Part shown: positions 12,001-17,235 of the stretch, piece by piece
Layout of the letters: every line of letters starts with the position of its first letter
Numbering within the stretch: the stretch's first letter is position 1
Notes under the pieces: generated by a model
The model's input: only the letters and a program-made list of their open reading frames with translations
Told to the model about the DNA's origin: nothing
Database searches by the model: none
Assembly (NCBI RefSeq): GCF_022406875.1
Contig: NZ_CP023018.1
Span: forward strand, 1,944,576-1,995,095
Origin: Ectothiorhodosinus mongolicus
Lineage (GTDB): Bacteria > Pseudomonadota > Gammaproteobacteria > Ectothiorhodospirales > Ectothiorhodospiraceae
Length of the DNA stretch: 50,520 nucleotides
Direction of reading: 5' to 3'
Translations under genes and position numbers: made by a program

Positions 12001-12138
12001 ACCGTGGGTTCGGTGGATGCGGCCGGTTCTCCGCAAGGGAATTTACCGATTTGTTCGGATGAACAGCTCAGCAGCCTCTCAGATGACGGGCGCGCGGGCG
12101 TCTGTCAGGCGCCATCGGGTGTTGATTCGTCAAATTAA
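1..12138 (+). CDS. Giant two-partner-secretion exoprotein (TpsA, filamentous-haemagglutinin type), 5' end outside window
   Basis: The frame is open from base 1, so the first ATG (109) is internal. About 4045 codons are present and the signal peptide and most of the TPS secretion domain are missing. The first ~250 residues are the beta-helical part just after a haemagglutinin-activity domain. A glycine-rich domain follows (about nt 1366-2050; motifs YTLEVWGAQGG, GGGATDIRFGG, VIVAGGGGG). At least seven autotransporter-type beta-strand repeats (LTKxGxGTLxLSGxNTYxGxT) start near nt 2810, 3130, 3445, 3650, 5640, 6370 and 10610. MBG-like segments (TYGDxAP) lie near 4960 and 8080, and YDG repeats (KVYDGTT) near 8390, 8670, 8940, 9230 and 10070. 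The C-terminus carries a Cys pair (codons at 12052 and 12103). The next gene encodes its probable transporter. Likely a surface or secreted adhesin; the receptor is unknown. Confidence 0.93.
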   Translation: MINQGNIQTPDGGTVAFIAAKITNTGTIHTPRGNTLMGAGSQVTLDLGGPLKLRVDQAAVDALIESGGAVYADGGFILIEAQAAGDLSSTVINHTGILEAQTIGTDDQGRIALKGDSAIEVSGTLTTQAPQGTGGTITVEAEHIHLTDTADIDATGATGGGNVLIGGDWQGGANAERRVFVDPDALKQATTVVMEQGAVIDASATDNGDGGTVVLWSDIHNPDSVTQIYGELLAEGGDNGGDGGQIETSGFYLDALPSNVSASAANGERGEWLLDPYNITIASSGTSVSGDYTPSADSTILASSIVTALNAGTNVTVSTGLDGSAGSSVGNITVNSAINATTANGGDLTLEAARYIVLNADLTTAGSITFDGDVKINAETVSIASVNNGSAGVNITFTGDIDGATADSNSLFMLSGAGAISVAGGVGANTSLALLGLGGTGGKETLNQTFSTVGATTYTATFSGVYTLEVWGAQGGSVFGSYAASGGKGGRAKGDLELSKGDEIHIYVGGKGTDNNSPFGGVKVAGGFNGGGAVTSNQYASSGGGATDIRFGGDGLANRVIVAGGGGGAGGLGNNEIGFNGGHGGSSSGQSGSGWSGEFGAGGSQNAGGAGGTGSLTTISENGRLGIGGSYVTCCNGGAGGGGGYYGGGAGSSAGGGSNYIGGVTGSTLNQRGVQTGNGKAVITAEATVFEAGTQTGSISIGGSVNVGSLETAGTNFDIAMAHTSGNVTIGSDVTFNNTGNVQLGGVASGQFVSVTGELDASAASLTKIGADITTDNAQTYAAAELLGNATLSTTNSAVNVNGAMDSVANGAHDLTINAGSGAINLSGAVGAGAGAGSTAALGDVTLNSTGATTLGGAVTAASVTTNSGGTLAINGGSVTTTGNQSYGETLTLGADTTFETADLTAAAINLSSHTLTVEVSGTGAVNGIISGNGGGLTKDGEGGLTLSGDNTYSGATVINAGTLVADHVDALGSTSGNTTVNTGGTLDLSNVALAAEPLVLAGGTLIDATHTFGGTIELSDDSTFDIQTGGTLTVSGLISGTGRLTKVGDGTVVLSNASNSYEGGTAIEGGVLSISADGNLGATPGSVEADNLTIAGGTLKATAGFTLNSNRGISLGAGGGTIEVGSAQTFVIDGVVADAAGLSAAAELTKTGNGTLVLAGENTYSGGTTIDAGTVQVGNGLSSGSLGTGAIENNATLVFARTGELIISTVISGSGGLTQAGTGTLTLTGENIFGGNVLIDNGTLVAADNSALGNGASAIDVSVGATLGLQGDITLSRNIDLADGSGVGTIRNVSGDNTLSGTIELATGDNDIVADAGTLSLTGAINAESIPGFATFPNSSLTLSGAGGVDFSQALKVIDFTSTVTDLTLGSDLTVYGNTNGIGVLDISSNLKTTGDVIIYNRGTGSSTIDISGDVTADGNLTLMAWRYDVTSNIDASDWILSIRPTALQSNTSPIILSGKIQAAGLVIANRDGNDVPISIANPTNEIDTVAVEVAGDLTIRSATALTIGTVTAPTESYSSTGITASGDILIETLDGDLTVSEDIVSSSSAASVVLVAGKDIAAGTSTGGDIKLTNGATITLNDSDSQALLYTGSLLGSAGVAESGDDPKDGLVAFGLERFRYNANRATDFTTDNWTDLPETGFAAIYREQPIVVGSVSSATMTYGDEAPTEFTFSGDSGYVNGDNPGVPTVVGVDDAINQSSVGFLKVKDGGYTVTLEDLGGLGYNLDGVQTGTLTVNPLASVTWVGSNNEAWSDPTKWARSDDLDNTGILPDGQNVTLALIPSDFSGTVISNTDSDFTGNIRIEGGTLSVEDDSHLGVVTDTAVADRIVLAGGTLEATAGFVMDANRGMTLAGGTSSTIKISGDETLTYGGTIAGSGDLTKAGAGTLTLSGAHTYTGATTISDGTLMIANDAPNTASSGFEGAGLLRIEPSSNDFSGTFSTSAWSFGSTLGGLTIGKQGNTAKVHVDNALDIAGPISLFSADIDLAANITSSGLITLDGAVKLLDDLTLTGSTVHFNSTVSGRQALTVDGNAIFAGNVGAVADAELASLSVAGTTELGGSITTSGAQTFTGATTLSGNHTLTGFGLNLAGITLDGHTLLLMESASGTVSGVVQDGASAGGITLTGPGSISLTENGTYTGATIISAGTLVLFNNAPTTASSGFEGAGLLRIEPTSDDFTGVFSTTGWTFGSDLGGLTIGKASNTAKVTVDADVAISGPMTIFAGDVAVDHHIDTTAGASAGHIQINAAGSIALAPGKSITAAGGNIALIATLGATANDAALSLASTNITTTDSGTITLTGDATHSTSNQYGLKLGDSRIQSEHGAITITGTGSRFVSNPRGLFVLDESLHVLSASGAITLVDLKPADSLGSYRGPTLNAGIDVANGLVFGADDQHVTSSSSDVTLRADQFTFYARTRFNTAGEVLIESVSDSFDSTQFDSTQRIQNLQLPSTVSGLTIGKATNTTRITFGSQVSLNGPITVYGGDIAIDAALNAASSTINLHASGNVTQTAALNAAGLGLHGTGNFTLNNTANSVSVLAGGDNNTALGGVSFVNTGELTIGSVNPTGITASGDVFVATVTGDLTVSQDISTDSDSPSAIVLAAGTSASAGGAGTPADGNVRITGSPTLTAGTGGTIALYSGDVDGSTGLTSLVGAGTGNFRYNTSINSSGIVSAGYTATLDTNVVNAIYRQQPTITVRVANDSITYGDLAPEDYIADFDGRVNGDDEAAFLGTVIWTTEPSVDPDTNLVDGLSSTGLLKVGVNRHTITVNSQGITNGLGYAVVDDLNASLTVAPKTLTITGLSSRSKVYDGTTTAIVVGTGEMAGNVTGDDVSIRTRNLDRQNDIKGDFDSKDVVDATKVVISDILVGADADNYTYVVEDLDAVITPKTVTLSATKVYDGNTDLDGAVQVRTGVTVGGDTETLSYTNAQANSARVVNEDPNYITSIDLVDGSGANGGLASNYALPELDANAAPVTITPKALTVALNNTGVTKEYDGTRDAPDGFEPSYNLTGFVTGDTAATLTFTDALYNSKDVATASTLTVGGLAVTSVTGTLGSAATDYQVSQTNPTVAATITPKAVTFEATKVYDGTKDLTGAVTVLGLIDGESLVVSGALANDSNVATAGKFIATVNVSDGQGGLLSNYAVPTTRNADNAPVTITPASLTVTAANDAKLLGQDDAAGYAGAFYNGFVSGETVADLGGALSITRTNETTGNDEGTYEEVLLPGGLISTNYDITFENGDYTIVGRDTLLLRSTVTGTQVYGATPSYTFASAQYLDSNDNVVDLSGGISSSGATVTVTEGPASASFDVLPVSGQFSGSGNLRVGGYNVAAGDLTPVLGAVGFSSTHVAGSLSVTPKTVALPVGFSLGQTIKFYDGSTSVAGLDFGGVLTGIETNDLVSLTGAGYFDDRHVGTGKTVTVGLALLGEDAGNYQLPSTTLTNTEGVIKQLDSVEFVGANGASWSDARSWAGGAIPDRKPGTNVDNVLQVRINANSQVTYDVDRVGAVGSAIVNNGRVDINASNAFDFSNTVTGSGVLGQSGAGTVTVSGANTNYTGSMDIGSGAVVLGNANALGASPTLTSNGGTLAFGIDGDGDPLVFGSLLVNGAVTLSDIGAGTTGMIYTTGNQTYNGALTFLSSGVRGDPNADPVVLSVPNFSSANGDITFNGTVSAGTDSKATQRSLVVEALNGTVTFNDQVGIDLAASRDPFTTVAWTSYAGATDINPWAVDVSANRINIFADITTFETQTYNGPVWIGNNGSNGRTRLLLSMNPTITFNDTIDDIDGTHTLIAKAISADGTQEPTLDFNGNIGSQRALKDFFAEASRQDLSANANVADIDTSIPTREDPSLFTGTVRVAGNVRTTGDQSYTAREVNFDPPAAVPPAQASFVTLDHGGVLTITTGLPAPGQPVNQRQVDSFNKLNRIERGANARLADDTRGNPAWAISNAQGRIRRIVPPSDSIPPAQRLVIDGALTTIQQTSAEIGAGPLSPSSQPSEVVVAEVTVGSVDAAGSPQGNLPICSDEQLSSLSDDGRAGVCQAPSGVDSSN
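5740..6699 (+). repeat. Internal 78-residue duplication in the exoprotein
   Basis: Two ungapped, closely similar 234-nt units lie at 5740-5973 and 6466-6699, 726 nt apart. Both begin with AP(N/T)TASSGFEGAGLLRIEP and both contain GGLTIGK and NTAKV. A third, diverged copy (SGLTIGKATNTTRI) lies near 7360-7480. Each of the first two follows a beta-strand repeat, so the duplicated module is one beta-strand repeat plus this 78-residue block. Confidence 0.85.
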
Positions 12139-12181
12139 TGAGTACCTTGTTGTTTGTGGATGCTGGGAATGTGTAACGAAT

Positions 12182-13870
12182 ATGGGTTTTGGGGAGTCAT
12201 GGGTAGTGCATAGAGTGTCCCGATCGTTCTTGCGGTCATTGCCGGTGACTTGTCTTCTGCCGTTGGTGGTTTCCGCACAAACCGCGCAGCCTCCTGATGC
12301 AGGCCAGATTCTACGTGAGGCCCTGCCCGAGCGGGTGGAGCCGACGTCGCCTCCGCTTGAGCTGCGCATTGAAGCGCAAGATTTATCGGATATCACGCCC
12401 GGAGGCGCCGAAGTCTTGGTGTCCTCGATTCGCTTTGAGGGTAATACACAGTTTGCCGAAGAGGCCCTGATGGCGGTGCTGGGAGATGAGGTCTTGGGCC
12501 GTTCCTATGACCTGGGTGGCCTACGTGCTCTGGCCAATAACATCAGCGTGTTCTACCGTGAATCCGGTTTTAGCTTCGCTCGCGCATTCATCCCTGCTCA
12601 GGATCTGCAAGACGGCCGGCTATTAATCCAGATTGTCGAGGGCCGCTATGGAGTCATTGAGATCGATGCTGATGACCCTCGCGTATTGGCTCGTGTTCAG
12701 GCCTATCTCTCTCGCTTAGAGCCCGGCTCTGTGATTGAACAAGCCCCACTTGAGCGGGTGTTTGCCGTATTGGGGGATGTGCCGGGTATTCGGGTGATAC
12801 CGACCATCGCCGCTGGAGTAGAACCCGGCACCGGTGATGTGGTGGTGCGCATTGAAGAGGATAAGCCATTGGGCGCCAGTGTGTCCCTAGATAACCACGG
12901 CAACCGGTTCTCTGGAGCTTATCGCGGCACGGTCAGCCTCAGCCAGCCGATGCTGTTTGCCTTTGGCGATACCCTGAACTTCACTGGCCTTTACTCAAGC
13001 GAAGATCTGCGTTTGGGATCTTTGCAGTACAGCATACCGCTGGGCACCTCAGGACTGCGTGGTCGTATTGGCTATAGCTATACGAACTATGATCTCGGGC
13101 AGTTGGATCCGGCCTTTACGAGCAATACTGGGAGTTCTAAAGTCACCACGGTGGGGCTGAGCTATCCTTGGGTAAGGTCGGCAACACGAAACCTGACGCT
13201 TTCGGCTGAGTACCAGTATAAGGATTTAGAAAATAACCCGCTCTTGGCGGATGATTCGCGCCCCGGCAATCGCACAACTGCGCGAGTCTGGCCGATCTCT
13301 TTACGTTTTGACCAGCGTGATGGCCTTGGTGGTGGTGGGCTGACCTTTGGTTCACTGATATTGACCCGAGGAGAGACTCAGAAGCGCGAGTTGCCAGACA
13401 GTGTTTCGGATGATGAAAATACCCTCTTTACGAAACTGAATTTGCAAGTCGTCCGAATGCAGAATCTTCCTGTTTTGCCGCCTGATTGGAACCTATACAC
13501 ATCGCTATCGGCGCAATACAGCAATGCCGTTTTGGATTCGTCCGAGACCAAGAGCCTTGGTGGCGCTAATGGCGTCCGCGCGTATCCTCAGGGAGAGGCC
13601 TCAGGAAGCCGAGGCTATGTTGCCCAGGTGGAGCTTAGGGCCAGTATGCCTCCGCTGGCGCCCTATGTATTTGCCGATTATGGTCGCATTTTGAGTTACC
13701 AAACCGAAGCGAGCAATTCACTGCAGGGCATGGGTTTGGGAGTGCGCGGCAGTGTCTATGGTATCACTGGCGATTTTAATGTCGCGTGGAAGGTCAATGG
13801 CAAAGAAGCCCAATCAGACACTCGTCAGAAAGACCCCCGCTTTTGGTTTTCGATGAGCTACGCCTTTTAA
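12182..13870 (+). CDS. TPS outer-membrane transporter (TpsB, ShlB/FhaC/HecB family)
   Basis: Omp85-superfamily pore that exports the preceding TpsA across the outer membrane. A hydrophobic signal segment (LPVTCLLPLVVSA) is followed by a POTRA domain (SSIRFEGNTQFAEEAL), the stretch FYRESGFSFARAFIPAQD, and a C-terminal 16-strand-type barrel. The barrel contains the loop-6 motif VRAYPQGEASGSRGY and ends in Phe, as outer-membrane proteins usually do. The length of ~562 residues is normal for the family. The frame is open further upstream, but ATG 12182 is the first start after the TpsA stop (43 nt gap). GTG 12206, about 10 nt after GGGGAG, is an equally good start and gives a shorter signal peptide. 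Its TAA stop overlaps the palindrome at 13869. Confidence 0.93.
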   Translation: MGFGESWVVHRVSRSFLRSLPVTCLLPLVVSAQTAQPPDAGQILREALPERVEPTSPPLELRIEAQDLSDITPGGAEVLVSSIRFEGNTQFAEEALMAVLGDEVLGRSYDLGGLRALANNISVFYRESGFSFARAFIPAQDLQDGRLLIQIVEGRYGVIEIDADDPRVLARVQAYLSRLEPGSVIEQAPLERVFAVLGDVPGIRVIPTIAAGVEPGTGDVVVRIEEDKPLGASVSLDNHGNRFSGAYRGTVSLSQPMLFAFGDTLNFTGLYSSEDLRLGSLQYSIPLGTSGLRGRIGYSYTNYDLGQLDPAFTSNTGSSKVTTVGLSYPWVRSATRNLTLSAEYQYKDLENNPLLADDSRPGNRTTARVWPISLRFDQRDGLGGGGLTFGSLILTRGETQKRELPDSVSDDENTLFTKLNLQVVRMQNLPVLPPDWNLYTSLSAQYSNAVLDSSETKSLGGANGVRAYPQGEASGSRGYVAQVELRASMPPLAPYVFADYGRILSYQTEASNSLQGMGLGVRGSVYGITGDFNVAWKVNGKEAQSDTRQKDPRFWFSMSYAF

Positions 13871-13922
13871 AAACGGGGACAGATTTATTTTTTCATCAAA
13901 AAATAAATCTGTCCCCGTTTTT
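13869..13922. repeat. Long perfect palindrome, copy 1 (sister repeat family)
   Basis: Two perfect 25-bp arms (AAAAACGGGGACAGATTTA plus T6, and its complement) are separated by the 4-nt loop CATC. The TpsB stop codon (13868-13870) overlaps the left edge. The end of the MNT gene, including its stop, lies in the right arm. It is nearly identical to the palindrome at 14693-14747. The long stem with terminal T runs on both strands could end transcription from both sides. Confidence 0.95.
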
Positions 13923-14234
13923 GTCCAGTTCAATGCCGACCCGCTCGATATGCTCCTTCAGCGCCGGTTGGTCAATCATCTGCCAGACGGCTAGGTCAAC
14001 TTTCCATGGAAGGAGCAAATCATCTAATGCTGTCTCGAGCGCAAATTTTTCGCTCAGGCTCAGCGCTTCGGCGTCAATGCATAAATCAATATCCGACCCT
14101 GGACGGAAATTTCCCTTCGCCCTAGAACCAAAGAGCCTGATTCCCTGAATCTTGGGTTGTTGCTCCAAGACCTCCAGTATCTTTGCCCAAGCAGGTCGCG
14201 GAATGCCGTAGAGAGTCGAGCTTTCCATGAGCAA
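13896..14234 (-). CDS. mntA: MNT-type nucleotidyltransferase antitoxin (MntA/HI0073-like)
   Basis: A 112-residue minimal nucleotidyltransferase. The GSX10DXD signature is exact: Gly36-Ser37, ten residues, then Asp48 and Asp50. A third acidic residue, Asp80 (KVDLAV), is in the expected place. In characterised HepT/MntA systems this enzyme AMPylates a tyrosine beside the HEPN active site and so neutralises the toxin. It lies 11 nt downstream of the HEPN gene on the same strand. The last residues (NGDRFIF) and the stop codon are encoded by the palindrome, so the native C-terminus may have been replaced. ATG 14228 is an alternative start; neither start has a clear ribosome-binding site. The symbol rests on motifs only. 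Confidence 0.88.
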   Translation of the reverse strand: MLMESSTLYGIPRPAWAKILEVLEQQPKIQGIRLFGSRAKGNFRPGSDIDLCIDAEALSLSEKFALETALDDLLLPWKVDLAVWQMIDQPALKEHIERVGIELDKNGDRFIF

Positions 14235-14245
14235 TGTCTGCTGGC

Positions 14246-14665
14246 TTAGCTGCTTTTGGAGCGGCTTTTCATGGTCGTCAAAAAATCATCGAAAAGCGGC
14301 GCATAGCGATTAATGATCAAGCCAGTAATGGCATCGGCAACGGCTTGATTGTAGGTGTGGGAGGTCTGGTTGCGACTTTTGATCATTTCCATCCAGCCTT
14401 CGCCATCTGTGACAAGGCCTTGGGCAAATGCAGCCCTTGCCGCATCACGAGATCCTGCAATGTCTGGCGAGCCTTGGTAGGCGAGGTAGTCTTTCATTAC
14501 ATTCCAGGCCAACTCATGCGTGAATTCAAAGGCCTGGATCATACCTTGTTGCTCTAGATTGGACAGAGGCCGCGTTCGAGACAAATCAACCGCTTCACGA
14601 AGCCGAGCCAAAGCCAGCTCATAGTTGTGCAAGCGTTGCTTCCAGCGGATGTCCAATTCACTCAT
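14246..14665 (-). CDS. hepT: HEPN-domain toxin (HepT/HI0074-like, nucleotidyltransferase-associated)
   Basis: A 139-residue all-helical protein of the nucleotidyltransferase substrate-binding/HEPN family. The RX4HXY motif is exact: Arg98, His103 and Tyr105 in RNQTSHTY. In the studied HepT ribonucleases Arg and His are catalytic and the Tyr is the site modified by MntA. The segment EFTHELAWNVMKDYL is typical of the HI0074 branch. It is the first gene of a two-gene operon with the MNT gene. The start is 28 nt inside the right palindrome (14693-14747), so the promoter must lie in or beside that palindrome. Confidence 0.88.
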   Translation of the reverse strand: MSELDIRWKQRLHNYELALARLREAVDLSRTRPLSNLEQQGMIQAFEFTHELAWNVMKDYLAYQGSPDIAGSRDAARAAFAQGLVTDGEGWMEMIKSRNQTSHTYNQAVADAITGLIINRYAPLFDDFLTTMKSRSKSS

Positions 14666-14692
14666 GAACCAATCTTACTCTAATACCCAATC

Positions 14693-14747
14693 AAAAACGG
14701 GGACAGATTTATTTTTTTCATGAAAAAATAAATCTGTCCCCGTTTTT
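14693..14747. repeat. Long palindrome, copy 2 (sister repeat family)
   Basis: Same 25-bp arms as the copy at 13869, with one extra T and the loop CATG (55 bp in all). The stop codon of the flanking outer-membrane-protein gene (complement of 14746-14748) overlaps its outer edge. The TpsB stop overlaps the outer edge of the other copy in the same way. Confidence 0.95.
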
Positions 14748-15612
14748 AAAAAAGGACGCGGGCAGTGATTCGCAGCTCTTGCAGGCGTGAGTTGTCGTCG
14801 GCGACTCCGTTACCAGGCTCAATGCGGTAATCGGTGGTGAAGGTTTCTCGGTAATAATCGATGCCCAGCCACACGTTTTCGGCAATAGGTCGGCTTACCC
14901 CAATTGTCACAGCACTGTATCGACGAGCATCACGCGTCCCACTGAGGGACATGGGTAAGTCGTTTAGAGTGATGCCCTCAAAATCACCGCCGGCTAACTT
15001 GGCGGTTGCCAAAGTTACAGAGCCCAAATATACCCCCATGGGCCAGGTGAGCTGAGCTTCTAAAGTACTGAGGCGCGAATCGATGTCGCGAAACTGTGTT
15101 TCCAGCCAATTGAGCGACAGGGTTTGATTGGTGTCCCAGCGATATGTCAGTCGAGAACCCGCAAAATAGCTGTTCAAGCCACTGTTGATCTCTGGGTTGT
15201 ATTGAAAGCCCGCATTCGCCGTGAGAACCCATCGCGGGTCAAGCTCGCCGCGCCACTGCGCTATCAAACGCGGGCTGCGAATGCCGTTTTTCAGCTCGCC
15301 GGGATTATTTTCATTTTGTTTCATGCGAAAGGCGTAGCGGCCCTGCACGGCAACAGACCATTGGTCTGTGAGCCCGTATTGAAAGCCTTGCAGCATAGTC
15401 AAAAAGCGTGAGTCACCAGCGTTAGAAATTTCTAGGGGCAAAGGTGGCGGAATCTGAGCATTAAAGCGGTAGTGCGTATCTTCATACTGAAGGCCAGGCT
15501 GCCAAAGCCAGGCGCCCGCAGACAAACCATACGCCGGCGAGTACAGCGATTCCTCCGCCATACCGGCAGCCGGCAATAGCATGCCAACCAGAGCTAGTGA
15601 GAGTTTCCGCAC
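14746..15612 (-). CDS. Outer-membrane beta-barrel protein of unknown function
   Basis: 288 residues. A signal peptide (MRKLSLALVGMLLPAAGMA, cleavage before EES) precedes alternating amphipathic strands (for example WSVAVQGRYAFRMK, WVLTANAGFQYNP, SAVTIGVSRP) and a terminal Phe (RVLF). These show an outer-membrane barrel, probably of 10-14 strands. No family-specific motif is recognised, so no substrate is proposed. It converges on the TPS transporter across the HEPN/MNT cassette. Its stop overlaps the right palindrome. Confidence 0.75.
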   Translation of the reverse strand: MRKLSLALVGMLLPAAGMAEESLYSPAYGLSAGAWLWQPGLQYEDTHYRFNAQIPPPLPLEISNAGDSRFLTMLQGFQYGLTDQWSVAVQGRYAFRMKQNENNPGELKNGIRSPRLIAQWRGELDPRWVLTANAGFQYNPEINSGLNSYFAGSRLTYRWDTNQTLSLNWLETQFRDIDSRLSTLEAQLTWPMGVYLGSVTLATAKLAGGDFEGITLNDLPMSLSGTRDARRYSAVTIGVSRPIAENVWLGIDYYRETFTTDYRIEPGNGVADDNSRLQELRITARVLF

Positions 15613-15660
15613 GCACGAAGATTAGCAGAAATTGAGATAATTAAAACTTTTGTAAAAAGC

Positions 15661-15678
15661 GGGACGGATTTATTTAAT
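15661..15678. repeat. Half-copy of the sister repeat (GGGACGGATTTATTTAAT)
   Basis: An 18-bp variant of the arm found in the palindromes at 13.9 and 14.7 kb, without its inverted partner. It lies between the outer-membrane-protein gene and the exonuclease gene. The same 18 bp occur on the opposite strand inside glcF (41480-41497). Confidence 0.7.
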
Positions 15679-15687
15679 CGGCAAAGC

Positions 15688-17166
15688 TCACGTTTGGGGT
15701 ACGACCCCTGCGGATAAATTGGGGTCGTACCCCAATGGGTCGATGCGTTGAAAGATTTCGAGACCCCCAAAACCGCCTTGCAAGGCTTTGAGTAAAAGCC
15801 GGTAGATATCCAAATCAAAGTCCACCTCTTGGGTGGAAAGCAGGTCATCCCAGTCTGTCTCATCGCTAACGGACCCCAGATAAGCCCACTGGTCAACGAC
15901 GTGTAGCGCAGTTTTTGCGCCATTGGTCTCTTTTATCGCAATGGGTCCGGGGTAGGGCCAGCGGGCAATGCGCAGTTTTTGCAAAGCGGTGGCCAGGCGC
16001 AGGTCGTGCTGCGCTGGCGTTTCGCGGCCGCAACAAACTCCGCGGCAGCGCCCTAGTTGCGCACCAAAGCAAGTCCCACGGCCTTTTTCAAGTCCCAATC
16101 GTTGTAGGCAAAGCCCCTGTTCCTGCGCCATGCTCCGCAATACATTTTTGGCATCACGTACACTGCGAAAAGCGCCCCAGCGATGCTCGCCCACCGGACT
16201 TTCGCCGCGCAGCACCTGCGGCACCTGCCCGCCGCCATGCTCCCAAAACAAGGTCACCAGCTCACGACTGCGGCGCAGGCGACGATTGAGTATGGGACTG
16301 TGCTCTTTAATGAGTTGTGCTTCCAAGAGCAAAGCGCCCATCTCTCCGGCCGTCTCGCGCCAATCGATGCGCTGGGTCTGTTGCGATAAGCGCATCTCTC
16401 GCGGTGCTCGATGGTCACTGCGGAAATGATCGAAAACCCGACGCTTAAGGTTATTGGCCTTGCCAATGTAAAGCGGCAAATCATTCTCGCCATAGAACAG
16501 ATAGACGCCATGGCTTTCGGGGAGTTCATCCAGCGCATCAGCGGGCAGGGCGGGGGGCAGGCTTGGCCGTGCCCATTGCTGCTCGCAGGCTTCTTTGAGG
16601 CGCTCGGGATGTTGTTTGGCCATGAGCATGATGAATTCACCGACAATGCGCGCATCATCACTGGCCCGGTGTCGCCGCTCGCAAGCCAGGTTATGGCGGG
16701 CGATCACCGCATCCAGGCTATGCCCCTTGATGCCCGGATGCAGGGCCCGCGACAGCTTCACTGTGCACAGCACCGGATTGCTGAGCGTGCGATCCAATCG
16801 CTTGAATGCCTGGCGCAAAAAGCCCAGATCAAAGCGCGCATTGTGAGCGGCGATGATGGCGTTATCCAAGTAGCTGCTTAGGGTGTCGGCAATATCTTCA
16901 AAGTTCGGCGCTTCCTCTAGGTCCTGTGCTCGAATTCCGGTCAGCGCGGTAATGCCCGGCGGCAGATAAACCCCAGGTTGCAGCAGCTGTGTGTAATGAC
17001 TTACCTCGCCGTCGGTCTCATACCGCCACAGCCCCACTTCAATAATCCGGTCACGCACCGGATTGCTACCGGTCGTCTCCAAATCCAAGCACACCAAAGG
17101 CCTTAAAAATGGGGTACGACCCCAATGCTGATGCGTTTTCTGTGGCGTTTTGGTGTTTTTTGGCAT
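15688..17166 (-). CDS. DnaQ-like 3'-5' exonuclease fused to a GIY-YIG (UvrC/Cho-like) nuclease
   Basis: 492 residues. The N-terminal DEDDh exonuclease has CLDLETTG (Asp28, Glu30), AAHNARFDLGFL (Asp113) and HRASDD (His166, Asp171). The GIY-YIG endonuclease follows (GVYLF near 220, LYIGKANNLKRRV near 232-244) and then a Cys-rich segment (CFGAQLGRCRGVCC) like that of UvrC/Cho. The domain order matches known epsilon-subunit-like/Cho fusions, which suggests a role in DNA repair incision and trimming. Both ends carry the 13-bp repeat: HWGRTPFLRP before the exonuclease core (17111-17123) and GYDPNLSAGVVPQT at the C-terminus (15696-15733). The native start and end may therefore differ. It is divergent from the BASS transporter gene. 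Confidence 0.9.
   Translation of the reverse strand: MPKNTKTPQKTHQHWGRTPFLRPLVCLDLETTGSNPVRDRIIEVGLWRYETDGEVSHYTQLLQPGVYLPPGITALTGIRAQDLEEAPNFEDIADTLSSYLDNAIIAAHNARFDLGFLRQAFKRLDRTLSNPVLCTVKLSRALHPGIKGHSLDAVIARHNLACERRHRASDDARIVGEFIMLMAKQHPERLKEACEQQWARPSLPPALPADALDELPESHGVYLFYGENDLPLYIGKANNLKRRVFDHFRSDHRAPREMRLSQQTQRIDWRETAGEMGALLLEAQLIKEHSPILNRRLRRSRELVTLFWEHGGGQVPQVLRGESPVGEHRWGAFRSVRDAKNVLRSMAQEQGLCLQRLGLEKGRGTCFGAQLGRCRGVCCGRETPAQHDLRLATALQKLRIARWPYPGPIAIKETNGAKTALHVVDQWAYLGSVSDETDWDDLLSTQEVDFDLDIYRLLLKALQGGFGGLEIFQRIDPLGYDPNLSAGVVPQT
15696..15733. repeat. 13-bp repeat, inverted pair
   Basis: GGGGTACGACCCC at 15696-15708 and GGGGTCGTACCCC at 15721-15733, separated by 12 bp. The pair encodes the last residues of the exonuclease/GIY-YIG protein. 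Confidence 0.9.
17111..17123. repeat. 13-bp repeat, single copy at the exonuclease N-terminus
   Basis: GGGGTACGACCCC. On the minus strand it reads WGRTP within residues 15-19 of the exonuclease ORF, just ahead of the conserved catalytic start CLDLETT. Confidence 0.9.
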
Positions 17167-17235
17167 GCTTGGCGGGATTTTTAGTTTGCAGCTTGTTTTT
17201 CGCTACACGGTGGAATTTTGGCCTATATTGCGTGC

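Noticed and set aside
13786-14148. Plus-strand open frame across the first palindrome into the MNT gene
   Set aside because: Begins inside TpsB in another frame and runs antisense to the MNT gene; the palindrome has no stop in this frame, which explains it.
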